A stretch of 57,383 nucleotides of DNA from Desulfobacteraceae bacterium RAAP-1 (GCA_001443525.1 LKPX01000015.1:1-57383); one strand, 5' to 3'; counted from the stretch's first letter, positions 34,461 to 44,168 are shown. Translations and numbers: made by a program. Notes: a model not told the origin generated them from the sequence alone.

Positions 34461-36389
34461 ATGAAAATGTTTCGCTGTTTTTTGATGCTGCTGCTTGTTT
34501 TCCCGATGGCGTCATGTTCTTTAAGGAAACTGGCCGCCCCGGAACATATTCCCCAAACGACTTCCTCCCGACCATCCGCAGAGCAGGGAGCCAATCTTTT
34601 CGCAGCTGCTGAAAAATGGCGCATGGAAAAAGCCTATCCCACTGCTCTGGGCGCCTATCAGAATTACCTCTATACATATCCGAACGCTCCCCGCACGGCA
34701 GATGCATTGATGGCGGTAGCAGATATATATCGTATTCTGAAAAAGCCCGCCCTGGCTATTCCATATTATCAGCGTCTCATTGTTCAACATCCTGACAGCG
34801 TTCTGGCGCCTCAGGCTAAACTGGGTATTCTGACAACGTTCTCGCAAATAGGTGATTACCCGAAGGTGGTTTCTGAAGGACAGTCATTTCTCAAGAGCCC
34901 TTTGCCTAAAGATTATTTTCAAAAAATATCCGCCATAACAGCCGATGGCTGCCGCCATCTGAATCGTTACAGCGAGGCTGCGTCTATCTATGCAATGCTG
35001 GTGGAAAAATCCACCGGCAAGGATGCTGATACCGCACTTGAAAACATGCGGGGAATACTGGATAAGGTTTCCCGCGCCGACCTGACCTCGCTGCTGAACC
35101 GAACGTCATCCCCTCAGGTAAAGCCATGGATCCTGCTGCAACTGGCAAAAGACAGCCTGGGAACCGAACAGCCTGAAAAAGCACTTGAAATTCTGACCAG
35201 ACTGACGGAGCAATATCCCGAAACCGACGCAGCGATTCAGGCCGGACAAATAATCGCCACTCTTAAAAAACGTTCCGATTTCAAGCGGCATACGTTAGGA
35301 TGCCTCCTGCCGCTGAGCGGCACTTATGAACTTTACGGAAAACAGGCGATGAGAGGTATTGAGCTGGCTCAGAGCCAGTTCACCACCTCTCACCCGGACG
35401 CTCAGCTCACGGTCTTGATCAAAGACACCGGATCGGATCCAGCCAAAACGGTCACGGCTGTCAAGGAATTGGCTGACGCCGGCGTCGCCGCCATCATCGG
35501 CCCGGTCGCCACTGCCGATATTGCCGCACAGGAAGCCCAAAAACATGATATCCCGATCATCACCCTGACACAAAAGCCGGATATCACCCGGATCGGCGAC
35601 AGGGTTTTCAGAAATTTCATGACATATGAAGCCCAGACAGATGCCGTCGTATCATTTGCCGTCCAAAAACTGGGGCTTCGCCGTTTTGGGGTGCTGTATC
35701 CCAATGAACCTTATGGAATCAACTTCAAGACCCTGTTTCAAGATAAGGTCACCGCCGCTGGAGGCCAGATCGTCATGACAAGCAGCTATGATTCCGCCCA
35801 GACCGATTTCAGGGATATTCTTAAAAGCTTTGCCGGTTCCACAACCGCCACACCATCGGCCGATCAGAACATTCCGTCATCCACAAACGTCGCCGCTTCA
35901 ACTTCTTCGAATGCAAATATCGAAGCGCTTTTTATACCGGAAGCGCCATCAAAACTGGCTGTCATTGCGCCGCAACTGCCTCTGGCAAAGCTCCAGTCCG
36001 TGGTCCTGCTGGGAACTAATTTATGGCATTCAGCCAAACTGATGCACATGGCAGGCCCTTCCCTTCAGGGCGCCATTGTTCCGGACGGTTTCTTCGCTGA
36101 TAGCATTTCAAACAATGTACAGCAATTTGTCCGGTCTTTCCGCGAAGCCTTTGGAGAATCTCCCGATTACATCGAGGCCGTTTCCTACGACACCGCCATG
36201 ATGATGTTTCAGATCGTGAGTGATCCGGAGTTGCAGTTTCGCAGTTCCATCGTCAGTGCTCTGTTGAATTCTGCTGGATATCATGGGGTTACCGGAGATT
36301 TTCATTTCAACGCAAACCGGGAAGTTGAGAAAAAGCTTTATCTGCTTCAGATTAAAGGGGAGCAGTTTGTCGAAACGGTTTCTCCGTGA
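34461..36389 (+). CDS. LpoA-like penicillin-binding protein activator lipoprotein
   Basis: 642 residues. Lipoprotein signal with lipobox MASC near residue 19, then TPR-like helices (about 45-270) and a C-terminal periplasmic-binding-protein fold starting LGCLLPLSGTYELYGKQAMRGIELA. This order matches LpoA, the outer-membrane lipoprotein that activates PBP1A; a Leu/Ile/Val-type substrate-binding role is the alternative. AAGGAGG precedes the ATG. A low-complexity Ser/Thr/Ala loop (about 460-485) interrupts the binding fold. waaA follows within about 50 nt. Confidence 0.82.
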   Translation: MKMFRCFLMLLLVFPMASCSLRKLAAPEHIPQTTSSRPSAEQGANLFAAAEKWRMEKAYPTALGAYQNYLYTYPNAPRTADALMAVADIYRILKKPALAIPYYQRLIVQHPDSVLAPQAKLGILTTFSQIGDYPKVVSEGQSFLKSPLPKDYFQKISAITADGCRHLNRYSEAASIYAMLVEKSTGKDADTALENMRGILDKVSRADLTSLLNRTSSPQVKPWILLQLAKDSLGTEQPEKALEILTRLTEQYPETDAAIQAGQIIATLKKRSDFKRHTLGCLLPLSGTYELYGKQAMRGIELAQSQFTTSHPDAQLTVLIKDTGSDPAKTVTAVKELADAGVAAIIGPVATADIAAQEAQKHDIPIITLTQKPDITRIGDRVFRNFMTYEAQTDAVVSFAVQKLGLRRFGVLYPNEPYGINFKTLFQDKVTAAGGQIVMTSSYDSAQTDFRDILKSFAGSTTATPSADQNIPSSTNVAASTSSNANIEALFIPEAPSKLAVIAPQLPLAKLQSVVLLGTNLWHSAKLMHMAGPSLQGAIVPDGFFADSISNNVQQFVRSFREAFGESPDYIEAVSYDTAMMMFQIVSDPELQFRSSIVSALLNSAGYHGVTGDFHFNANREVEKKLYLLQIKGEQFVETVSP

Positions 36390-36441
36390 GTCCGCCTCAA
36401 ATCTACGGGTTGTCATCGAACATTCCTGTCGATCGGAAAAT

Positions 36442-37764
36442 ATGATAAATCCAGTCTATCTGACCTACCTGGGAATAACTTCAGGACTTTATACGGCAGG
36501 GTTGCCCTATGCCCTGCTTTATTCAAGGCTCTCCGGCCGCTACCGGCGCAGCATTTACCAGCGCATGGGAATTTCCCCCCAGCCTGTTGCAGCGCTGACT
36601 GGCCGCACTCCCAGAATCTGGCTTCACGCGGTCTCAATGGGTGAAATAACCGCGGCAATACCTGTCATCGAAGCGCTGCAATCGACCATACCCAATGCGG
36701 GGATCGTCCTTTCGGTTTCTACGGAACATGGATATGATCTGGCGCGATCTCGCCTGCCTTCTGATATTGTCTGCATTTATGCGCCTGTCGATTTTATTCT
36801 GTCTATACGAAATGCGTTCCGAAATATACAGCCGGATATCATGGTTTTTGTGGAAACGGAACTATGGCCGAACTGGTTGATGACTGCACACCACATGGGC
36901 ATCTGTACGGCGGTCATCAACGGCAGGATTTCAGAGAGGGCTTTCAGACGTTATTCCAGAATCCGTCCGCTGATGAAACCGGTTCTTAATGTCATAGACG
37001 CCTTCAGCATGATCCAGAACACCGACGCACAGCGCATTCTGGCAATCGGCGCAGACGCAGACAGGATATCCGTGAACGGCAATGCCAAATACGATCTCCT
37101 GATACGCCATACTGACGACAGTCGCATCGCCCCGGCAATGCAGCGTCTTTTTGCACTGAACGATCACTCCCCCGTGTTTCTGGCGGGCAGCACCCGGCAA
37201 TCCGAAGAGGATATTATTCTCGATGTCTATCAGAAAATATCACCGTATGTTCCCGGAATGCTGTTGATCATCGCCCCCCGCCATACAGAGCGGTGCAGCG
37301 CTATCCAGCGGCGCATCGCAACAAGAGGTTTGAAATACCAGTTACGCACAGAGCTGGAAAGAACTCCAAGAACGGCGCCAATTGTGATTCTGAATACGAT
37401 GGGAGAGCTTCAGGCCGCCTACAGCATCGCTACGGTCGTATTTTGCGGAGGAAGCCTTGCGCCGCTGGGAGGACAGAACATTCTCGAACCCGCAGCCTGG
37501 GGTAAACCCGTGCTTTACGGGCCTTCAATGACAGATTTTATGGACGCAAAAAACCTCCTGGAAGCTTCCGGCGGAGGCATTGAAGTAGAAAACGGCGCTG
37601 CTCTGGCCGAAAAAGTGCAGCTCTTCCTGACCCGGCCGGATCACACCCGCCTCATTGGAAACCGGGCCAGAAAAGCCGTCGAAATGAACCAGGGCGCTGC
37701 TCGAAAACATGCAGATATCATTTGCAGCGTCCTATCCATGGGAAAAGCCCATCCGAAGCATTAA
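36442..37764 (+). CDS. waaA: 3-deoxy-D-manno-octulosonic acid transferase
   Basis: 440 residues. N-terminal membrane anchor, then IWLHAVSMGEITAAIPVI (family motif with the acceptor-site Glu), ETELWPNW, INGRISERAFRRY, and a C-terminal GGSLAPLGGQNILEPAAWGKPVLYGP donor-binding motif. It adds Kdo to lipid A on the cytoplasmic face of the inner membrane, so the cell makes LPS. ATG 36442 is preferred over upstream in-frame codons, which overlap the preceding gene. kdsD close by fits the Kdo pathway. Confidence 0.93.
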   Translation: MINPVYLTYLGITSGLYTAGLPYALLYSRLSGRYRRSIYQRMGISPQPVAALTGRTPRIWLHAVSMGEITAAIPVIEALQSTIPNAGIVLSVSTEHGYDLARSRLPSDIVCIYAPVDFILSIRNAFRNIQPDIMVFVETELWPNWLMTAHHMGICTAVINGRISERAFRRYSRIRPLMKPVLNVIDAFSMIQNTDAQRILAIGADADRISVNGNAKYDLLIRHTDDSRIAPAMQRLFALNDHSPVFLAGSTRQSEEDIILDVYQKISPYVPGMLLIIAPRHTERCSAIQRRIATRGLKYQLRTELERTPRTAPIVILNTMGELQAAYSIATVVFCGGSLAPLGGQNILEPAAWGKPVLYGPSMTDFMDAKNLLEASGGGIEVENGAALAEKVQLFLTRPDHTRLIGNRARKAVEMNQGAARKHADIICSVLSMGKAHPKH

Positions 37765-37804
37765 TTAACAACCGATCCGGCCTTCATTTCCTGTCATTAA
37801 TTCG

Positions 37805-37928
37805 GACGACTTCGTAAAATGTTCGCAGGCAAGGCGCGTAAATCCTGAGGAATGAAGCGTATTTGTCGTACGCTGCAATGACGAAGGATGCGGCGTAACG
37901 CAGCATGCGGACTTTTTACGAAGTCGTC
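37805..37928 (-). repeat. ~125-bp palindromic repeat, full copy D
   Basis: In minus orientation it starts GACGACTTCGTAAAAAGTCC on the GA of the pfk TGA stop (stop at 37929-37927) and ends TTTTACGAAGTCGTC. It occupies nearly the whole gap between waaA and pfk. Confidence 0.9.
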
Positions 37929-39240
37929 AATTTTTAAGCAATCCCTGCCCTGTGGATTCCAGAACACTTGTCCATAATTTACCGTTGGGGTCCACCTGTT
38001 TTCGTTTGCCTGCCGAAGCGCTCATCGGAATATGCACAAAATGATTGTTCCAGTGGCCGATCAAGAGCCTGGTTTTCCCGGACATACCGGCGTGTACCGC
38101 ATCACGGCCCAGAACGCTGCAGAACGCATGATCATTGGCGTTGGCGGGAAGACTGCGGATGATGTAACTGGGATCGATATATTTCAGGGATATTTCCGTA
38201 TTGATTCCGGCAAAATGTTCCTGAATACGGTCTTTGAGCAGCAAGCCGATATCGTTCAACTTGACGTTGCCGGACTTGTCTGTATCCTGACTGGCGTCGG
38301 TAAAAAATTTCTGGCCAGCGCCTTCTGCAACAACAATGACAGCATGTTTCCTGAGCTCGAGTCGTTTTTCAAGCGCTGTCAGAAGACCGCCGGGACCGTC
38401 AATATCAAAATCCACTTCCGGAATCAGCACAAAATTGACATCCTGCTGCGCCAGTACCACTGTTGAGGCGATGAATCCTGAATAGCGGCCCATCAGCTTG
38501 ATCAGACCGATGCCGTTCGGATACCCCTCAGCCTCGCTATGCGCCGCCTTAATGGCCAGCGTGGCAATATCCACGGCCGTATCAAATCCGAACGAGCGGG
38601 AAACCAGATAGATATCATTATCAATGGTTTTCGGAATTCCCACCACGCTGATTTTGAGCCCCCGCTGCAGGATAGTATCCGCCACCGTGGTCGCAGCTTT
38701 CAGCGTACCGTCACCGCCGATCATGAATAAAATGCCGATATTCATGCGTTCCAGACAATCCACGATATCCTCAATGGGCTGAGGCCCGCGGGATGACCCC
38801 AGAATAGAGCCGCCCCGCTCCAGAATATCGGATACAGCGGCAGGGGTCAGCGTGATAATATCGTGCCCAAATCTGGGGATAAAACCCTGAAGCCCGTAGC
38901 GGATTCCATAGACATCGGTGACGCCATAACCATAATAAAGGCCCAGTACAATCGAGCGGATAATATCGTTCAATCCGGGACACAAACCACCGCATGTCAC
39001 CAAAGCGCATCGGACCTTGCTGGGATCGAAATATATTTTCTCCCGCGGCCCCGCCATTTCAAACGCCGACACCGGATACCCTTCCAGGATACGCTTTTTC
39101 ATCCGCTCGCTGTCAACATCTATCGTCACCCGGTCGGAATCGCTGATAAAACCGGTCGTCTGTTCCCGTTTCTGAAGAGGAGATGAAATTTTTCTTTCCC
39201 CCAGAGCGGGCACTTCAGTGTCAATCACATCAGAAATCAT
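37927..39240 (-). CDS. pfkA: ATP-dependent 6-phosphofructokinase
   Basis: 437 residues. GGLCPGLNDIIR, IGGDGTLKAA and GIPKTIDNDI are the phosphofructokinase motifs. GGDG rather than GGDD points to ATP as donor, while PKTIDND is the form seen in the long, plant-like group. MGRYSGFIA and PEVDF follow. It phosphorylates fructose 6-phosphate in glycolysis; the N-terminal extension of about 75 residues is typical for this long type. GGGAGGAT lies immediately before the ATG. Lies 42 nt downstream of kdsD on the same strand. Confidence 0.9.
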   Translation of the reverse strand: MISDVIDTEVPALGERKISSPLQKREQTTGFISDSDRVTIDVDSERMKKRILEGYPVSAFEMAGPREKIYFDPSKVRCALVTCGGLCPGLNDIIRSIVLGLYYGYGVTDVYGIRYGLQGFIPRFGHDIITLTPAAVSDILERGGSILGSSRGPQPIEDIVDCLERMNIGILFMIGGDGTLKAATTVADTILQRGLKISVVGIPKTIDNDIYLVSRSFGFDTAVDIATLAIKAAHSEAEGYPNGIGLIKLMGRYSGFIASTVVLAQQDVNFVLIPEVDFDIDGPGGLLTALEKRLELRKHAVIVVAEGAGQKFFTDASQDTDKSGNVKLNDIGLLLKDRIQEHFAGINTEISLKYIDPSYIIRSLPANANDHAFCSVLGRDAVHAGMSGKTRLLIGHWNNHFVHIPMSASAGKRKQVDPNGKLWTSVLESTGQGLLKN

Positions 39241-39282
39241 ATATCCTCCCGTGACTTATGGCGTCTCAAACGGACAGCGCCT

Positions 39283-40263
39283 TCATGTATGACCATTGTA
39301 TTTAACATCACCTTTTCCCAAAATATCATGAAGATGTAAAAAGCCTTGGACCTTGTGATGAACATCCACAACCGCCAGTGCAGTAATCTGATATTTTTCC
39401 ATCAAATTCAGTGCATCGCATACCGGAGAATTCATCAACACTTCTCGAGGATGGGGCGTCATGATATCATCCACCACCCCATCGGATAATGGTTTCTGCG
39501 AGGCAATCCATCTGCGGATATCGCCGTCAGTGACAATGCCTGCCAATGTCCGATCCTTATTGAGTACCAGCGTTGCGCCAATTTCCAGCCGGTTGATTTC
39601 CTGGATCGCAGCGTTAATAGAGTCGCCGACATATACGATCGGAATCTGCGTCTCTCTCAGCATCAGGTCCTGAACTTGCCGGGAAAGACGTTGCCCTAGA
39701 TTGCCACCCGGATGAAATCGTTTAAAGTCCGACGAATTAAACTGCTTTTTGTTGATCAGCACAACCGCCAGTGCATCCCCCATCGCCAGCAGCGCCGTAG
39801 TGCTTGCTGTCGGCGCAAGCCCAAGAGGACAGGCCTCCCTTTCGACGCCGACATCGATGACAATATCGCTGTGCCTGGCCAGGGTTGAATGGAGGTTGCC
39901 GGTAAAAGCGATCACCCGGCAGCCTATCCTGCGAATACTGGGCACCAGCATATTAAGTTCGTCGGTTTCTCCGCTGTTTGAAAGCGCCAGAAATATGTCA
40001 TCCGGACTGACCATTCCTAGATCTCCATGCATGGCCTCGACCGGATGAAGAAATAATGACCTCGTTCCCGTGCTGTTGAGCGTTGCGACAATTTTTCTAC
40101 CCACGATACCGGATTTTCCAATCCCGCTGACGATGAGTCTGCCCGTTGTATTACAAATAGCATCCACCATCTCGTCGAAATGTTGATCGAGGCGGTGTAC
40201 AAGATTCAGTATTCCTTCAGCCTCTGTTTTAAGTACTTCGACTGCCTGTTCAATAATTGACAT
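39283..40263 (-). CDS. kdsD: Arabinose-5-phosphate isomerase (KdsD/KpsF)
   Basis: 326 residues. SIS domain (SGIGKSGIVGRKIVATLNSTG, LSNSGETDEL, GLAPTASTTALLAMGDALAV) followed by two CBS modules (about 205-320). Converts ribulose 5-phosphate to arabinose 5-phosphate, the first step of Kdo synthesis, in agreement with waaA nearby. The FHPGGNLGQRL motif links the domains. Confidence 0.94.
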   Translation of the reverse strand: MSIIEQAVEVLKTEAEGILNLVHRLDQHFDEMVDAICNTTGRLIVSGIGKSGIVGRKIVATLNSTGTRSLFLHPVEAMHGDLGMVSPDDIFLALSNSGETDELNMLVPSIRRIGCRVIAFTGNLHSTLARHSDIVIDVGVEREACPLGLAPTASTTALLAMGDALAVVLINKKQFNSSDFKRFHPGGNLGQRLSRQVQDLMLRETQIPIVYVGDSINAAIQEINRLEIGATLVLNKDRTLAGIVTDGDIRRWIASQKPLSDGVVDDIMTPHPREVLMNSPVCDALNLMEKYQITALAVVDVHHKVQGFLHLHDILGKGDVKYNGHT

Positions 40264-40401
40264 TGTCCCTCGACTTCCATCGCCATCGATTCAATCGAAA
40301 ACATCACAGATAGATAATGCGCAGTTTCCCTGAAAATACGTGCGTGGACATTAAGCCGCAACCACAATCCGCACGTTGACGACGTTATTAGACCCATTTT
40401 T

Positions 40402-40431
40402 TTGACTTTTCTGTGTACATCATAGTATAGA
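40402..40431 (+). promoter_or_regulatory. Probable promoter of the DUF523 gene
   Basis: TTGACT (40402-40407), 18-nt spacer, TATAGA (40426-40431), in the divergent gap between kdsD and the DUF523 gene, about 65 nt before the start. Confidence 0.55.
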
Positions 40432-40497
40432 ATAAATTTCAAGATCAAGGCTGATTTATCATCATTACGTCCTAACCGTTTCTGGTAAAGGGGAAAG

Positions 40498-41028
40498 ATG
40501 ACGAAGGACATTCAAATAAGTTCAAAAATCAAGATCGGTATCAGCACCTGTCTTCTCGGAGAAAAAGTCCGCTATGATGGAGGGCACAAGCTGGACAGAT
40601 TTCTGACCCAAACGCTCGGTCAATATGTCACTTATGTTCCGGTATGCCCGGAGGTAGAGTGCGGAATGGGAATTCCCAGAGAATCCCTGCACCTTGTCGG
40701 AGATCCAGAAGCCCCACGGTTAGTCACAACCCGAACCCGCCGCGACTTTACAGAACAAATGACGCAATGGGCCAGGCAGAAACTATCCAGGCTGGAAACA
40801 GAGAATCTCTGCGGTTTCATTTTCAAAAGCAATTCACCCAGCAGCGGCATGGAACGGGTAAAAGTCTATTCCGAAGCTGGCATTCCCCGGGAAATCGGTG
40901 TCGGTATTTTTGCCCGTTTGTTCATGAACCACTTTCCGCAAATCCCCGTCGAAGAAGAAAGCCGGCTTCACGACCCCACGCTGAGAGAAAATTTTATCAA
41001 GCAGATATTCACGCTGCAACGACATTAA
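40498..41028 (+). CDS. DUF523 family protein
   Basis: 176 residues. The family signature is clear: GISTCLLGEKVRYDGGHK, VPVCPEVECGMGIPRE, and later CGFIFKSNSPSSGMERVKVY. Three conserved cysteines (TCLLG, PVCPEVEC) suggest a metal site. The biochemical role of the family is not established; some members carry an additional DUF1722 domain that is absent here. Start ATG lies after an AAAGGGGAAAG ribosome site. Monocistronic by spacing. Confidence 0.88.
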   Translation: MTKDIQISSKIKIGISTCLLGEKVRYDGGHKLDRFLTQTLGQYVTYVPVCPEVECGMGIPRESLHLVGDPEAPRLVTTRTRRDFTEQMTQWARQKLSRLETENLCGFIFKSNSPSSGMERVKVYSEAGIPREIGVGIFARLFMNHFPQIPVEEESRLHDPTLRENFIKQIFTLQRH

Positions 41029-41044
41029 AATCCATCGGATTTCA

Positions 41045-41073
41045 TTGACATTGACAGACTTGAAAAATAGAAT
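41045..41073 (+). promoter_or_regulatory. Promoter of ppiD
   Basis: TTGACA (41045-41050), exactly 17 nt, TAGAAT (41068-41073), 67 nt upstream of the ppiD start. Confidence 0.7.
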
Positions 41074-41139
41074 AAAAAGATTTTAGCATTTCGGCAATTT
41101 TTTCACCGGCATACCGCCGCAATTACGAGGATATCATAA

Positions 41140-43032
41140 ATGCTCAATTTAATGCGTAAAAATGCAAGCACGTGGTTAATTAAAATCTTACTGGGCGCCA
41201 TTGTTCTGGTATTTGTCTTCTGGGGCGTCGGCAGCTTTCGAAACCGCAATGAGGGCCGCGTTGCAGTGGTTAATGGCGACCCTATCATGGCGGATGAATA
41301 CAACCAGACATATAACCGCATTATTGAACAGATCAAACAGCGGTATGGCGGCCAGATAAACGATGAAATGCTCAAAATGCTGCAAATCAAAAAGCAGGCC
41401 ATGAACCAGTTGATCGATAAACGACTGCTGCTGGCGGAAGCCAGACGTCTCGATTTTTCAGTGAGCAACACAGAGCTGATAGACAGCATCAAATCCATTT
41501 CCGCTTTTCAGCATAATGGCATATTCGATAATCGGCAGTATCGGGCTGTTCTGGCGCAAAACCGGTTGACGCCTGAAGTATTTGAGTCGCTTCAGAGGGA
41601 AAATCTACTGATGGAACGCCTTCGGAATTTTATCGCAGACAGCGTCAAAGTGTCAGACGCTGAAGTTGAAGACTGGTATCAATGGAAAAACGCCGAAGTG
41701 AATATTGACTATGTACTTTTCAATCCATCGCTGCTGACCGATATCCATCCCGCCGATGCAGAGGTAAAAGCCTATTACGACAGCCACAAAGAGGCTTATA
41801 AAACCGAGGCCAAGCGCAAAGTCGATTACCTGCAGTTTGCCGCCGCCGATTTTGCTTCCAAAGTCACCGTTTCCGATGCAGATGTTAAAAACTATTTCGA
41901 GGCCAATCCCGGCGTATTCGATACCCCCAAAACCGTCGAAGCCAGTCACGTTCTGATCAAGACAGATCAGAATGCAAGCCCTGAAGTCGTCGAAAAAGCC
42001 AAAGAAAAAGCACTGATGGTCATGAAACTCGCCAAAGAAGGCAAAGACTTTGCGGAACTTGCTAAAAAATATTCGGACGATCCATCCGCTCAAAGCAATG
42101 GCGGTCATCTGGGAACCTTCAAACGCAACGAAATGGTGGAGCCTTTTGCCGAAAAAGCGTTTTCCATGTCTCCCGGCGATATCAGCGAACCGGTAAAAAC
42201 CCAGTTTGGATGGCACATCATCAAGGTGGAAAAAGTCAATAACGCTGTGACATTAACGCTGGATCAGGCCAAACCTAAAATCATCCAAAAACTGACCGAT
42301 GAACGGGCAAAAAACCTGGCATACGAAGCTGCCACAGCCGCATATAACGCTGTCCAGAATTCCGATTCCCTGTCCAAAGTCGCAGAATCTCTTAAGCTGT
42401 CGATCAAGACCACAGAGCCATTTGGTCACAGCGGCCCTGTCGGCATGAAAACCCCTGCCAAATTCACCACCGCCGCTTTCGAACTTTCCACCAATGGCAT
42501 CAGTGATATCATTGATTCAGGAGATACATACTATATCCTTCAAGTGACAGAAGCCATTCCTGAAACCATACCCGAATTTACCGCGGTGGCAGACCGTGTC
42601 CGCACGGACGTTACCCGTCAGAAACAGGATGAGCAGGCGCTGAAAAACGCCAAACAGTTTCTGGCCGATCACAACAAAAGCGGCAAGCCCATCCTGGACG
42701 GCAGTGCAGGAAAAACCGTTCAAACGGGGACAACCGGTTTTTTCAAACGCAGTGATCGCATTCCCAATATCGGCTATGAGCGCGAACTGTCGGCGGCAGC
42801 TTTTGGTCTGTCCAGCAGCAAGAAATATCCAGACGCACCTGTCAAGGGTCAGAAGGGGTATTATGTCATTGAATTCAAGGCAAGAAAACCGGCAGATGCT
42901 TCAGGCCTTTCCGCTGAAAAAGATCAGATTCTATCTTCGCTGACATCGCAGAAACAGAAGCGTTTATTTGATGACCTGATAACGACCCTTCGGAATAACA
43001 GCAATATCGTTATTGAAAGCGGGTATAAATGA
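41140..43032 (+). CDS. ppiD: Periplasmic peptidyl-prolyl isomerase/chaperone PpiD
   Basis: 630 residues. One N-terminal membrane helix (IKILLGAIVLVFVFWGVGSF) anchors a periplasmic body: a SurA-N-like chaperone region (about 40-230) and a parvulin domain (ASHVLIKTD, FAELAKKYSDDPSAQSNGGHLGTF, FGWHIIKVEK, about 265-365). A degenerate second parvulin-like segment follows. PpiD assists folding of outer-membrane and secreted proteins near SecYEG. GAGGA is 8 nt before the ATG. Confidence 0.92.
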   Translation: MLNLMRKNASTWLIKILLGAIVLVFVFWGVGSFRNRNEGRVAVVNGDPIMADEYNQTYNRIIEQIKQRYGGQINDEMLKMLQIKKQAMNQLIDKRLLLAEARRLDFSVSNTELIDSIKSISAFQHNGIFDNRQYRAVLAQNRLTPEVFESLQRENLLMERLRNFIADSVKVSDAEVEDWYQWKNAEVNIDYVLFNPSLLTDIHPADAEVKAYYDSHKEAYKTEAKRKVDYLQFAAADFASKVTVSDADVKNYFEANPGVFDTPKTVEASHVLIKTDQNASPEVVEKAKEKALMVMKLAKEGKDFAELAKKYSDDPSAQSNGGHLGTFKRNEMVEPFAEKAFSMSPGDISEPVKTQFGWHIIKVEKVNNAVTLTLDQAKPKIIQKLTDERAKNLAYEAATAAYNAVQNSDSLSKVAESLKLSIKTTEPFGHSGPVGMKTPAKFTTAAFELSTNGISDIIDSGDTYYILQVTEAIPETIPEFTAVADRVRTDVTRQKQDEQALKNAKQFLADHNKSGKPILDGSAGKTVQTGTTGFFKRSDRIPNIGYERELSAAAFGLSSSKKYPDAPVKGQKGYYVIEFKARKPADASGLSAEKDQILSSLTSQKQKRLFDDLITTLRNNSNIVIESGYK

Positions 43033-43106
43033 CAGCAGCTTCACGGAAAGCCCAGGCAATGCTGCGAAAACGCCAAACATTTCCATGGTGAAAAGCTGAT
43101 TTTCAG

Positions 43107-43328
43107 ATGGCTTCAGGGGTGACTGTGTTTCAGACCAAAAAATGTCCTTATTGCTATAATCATCTGGGGCTGGATGACCAGATTTGCTATGTGTGCAAAA
43201 AGCGTGTGGGCAAAATAAACCCTAAAACCGGCATGGCGAAACCACCGGCAGACTGGCTTTCTTATGTTCTCAGCCTTCTGGCATTTATTGCGCTGTGGCT
43301 GTATATCTGGTGGGCGTTTTTACCATAA
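43107..43328 (+). CDS. Small zinc-ribbon membrane protein
   Basis: 73 residues: N-terminal ribbon KKCPYCYNHLGLDDQICYVCKKRVG (two CxxC pairs) and a single C-terminal membrane helix (YVLSLLAFIALWLYIWWAF). Function unknown. ATG 43107 is used, but a GTG at 43125 has a better ribosome site (CAGGGG). Follows ppiD and its end overlaps that of a converging hypothetical gene by 44 bp. Confidence 0.7.
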   Translation: MASGVTVFQTKKCPYCYNHLGLDDQICYVCKKRVGKINPKTGMAKPPADWLSYVLSLLAFIALWLYIWWAFLP

Positions 43329-43584
43329 ACGCCCACTTTGCTTTCAAAATGACATTCCAGCAAGCATTCGGACTGAGACCGCGAAAGCAAGCGAGCAGCG
43401 ATGCCCCCTGTGTCAGGATAGATGTCGCCTCCCAATAACGGGTTTTGACGGTAAATAGGTCTATTTCTCCGGCATTGGCTACGCGCTTTAATCGCTCTAT
43501 CTTGCCTGAGTCTATCATTTCGGCTAATTCTACATGGGGCAAAAAGACTTCTCCGTTTAAAATAACACTATTGTCGATATCCAT
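43285..43584 (-). CDS. Hypothetical protein at the element's inner edge
   Basis: 99 residues. The first 55 look protein-like (NGEVFLPHVELAEMIDSGKIERLKRVA); the remainder is cysteine- and tryptophan-rich and could be read-through over a junction. AAGAGGA lies 9-10 nt before the ATG. I recognise no family. It overlaps the end of the convergent zinc-ribbon gene, which is a plausible site for the element/chromosome boundary. Confidence 0.4.
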   Translation of the reverse strand: MDIDNSVILNGEVFLPHVELAEMIDSGKIERLKRVANAGEIDLFTVKTRYWEATSILTQGASLLACFRGLSPNACWNVILKAKWAFMVKTPTRYTATAQ

Positions 43585-43622
43585 TTTTCAAATCCTCTTG
43601 TTTGAATCCTCTGCGAAAAAAT

Positions 43623-43688
43623 GAAGGGAAAGCCGGTAGAGGTTTCCGGCCTTGTCGCCCATGTTCATGACGCATGGGCTATCCCTTC
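43623..43688 (-). ncRNA. Multi-stem structured element after hicB
   Basis: Outer arms GAAGGGA/TCCCTTC enclose two hairpins, GCCGG/CCGGC and GCCCATG/CATGGGC. Read on the minus strand this three-way junction is followed by ATTTTTT. It may simply be an elaborate terminator of the int-hicA-hicB operon, or a structured RNA; the sequence fits a three-stem fold well. Confidence 0.45.
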
Positions 43689-43717
43689 AAGCTGTCAAAA
43701 GCGCTCCGGCCAATATT

Positions 43718-43933
43718 TCAGCCAAAAGCGGTAATGGGTGAAGGCAATGGGATTTCTGCATGATCGTTCTCCGCAACCGAAAGCCACAATTCAACAGCAA
43801 TTTCAAGCTCCTTTAATGCTTGTTCGGGTGTTTCCCCGAAAGCTGAACAGCCTTTTAAATCCACGGCTTTAGCGATATATCCACGATCTTCATCACTGTA
43901 AAAAACAATTGCCGGATAAAATGATTTATTCAT
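43718..43933 (-). CDS. hicB: HicB-family antitoxin
   Basis: 71 residues. FYPAIVFYSDEDRGYIAKAVDLKGCSAFGETPEQAL is the partial RNase H-like fold of HicB. No C-terminal DNA-binding domain is present, so autoregulation would need another factor. It overlaps hicA by 8 nt and is last in int-hicA-hicB. Confidence 0.9.
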   Translation of the reverse strand: MNKSFYPAIVFYSDEDRGYIAKAVDLKGCSAFGETPEQALKELEIAVELWLSVAENDHAEIPLPSPITAFG

Positions 43934-44168
43934 GATAGATTTCCTTTATTGCTGCTAACGCCTGTTTGATCTGGTATGATTTTGCCGTGCCGTTTACGCT
44001 CTGAAATGTCAATTTACCGTTGTAACCCGGATGTGTAAAAACTGTATGACTGCCTTTCCCCGCTCTTTTACTGAAGCCCCAAGACAATAACCATGTCACA
44101 ACGTCGTCGAATCTGACATTATCATGGCAGTTCTTTATTTTTTCGTGTAACTTTTCTTTTTGGGTCAT
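43926..44168 (-). CDS. hicA: HicA-family mRNA interferase toxin
   Basis: 80 residues with the small dsRNA-binding-like fold and the catalytic-histidine motif GKGSHTVFTHPG. Cleaves mRNA when not bound by HicB. Its ATG overlaps the integrase stop (ATGA), so toxin translation depends on integrase translation, an unusual coupling. Confidence 0.9.
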   Translation of the reverse strand: MTQKEKLHEKIKNCHDNVRFDDVVTWLLSWGFSKRAGKGSHTVFTHPGYNGKLTFQSVNGTAKSYQIKQALAAIKEIYHE

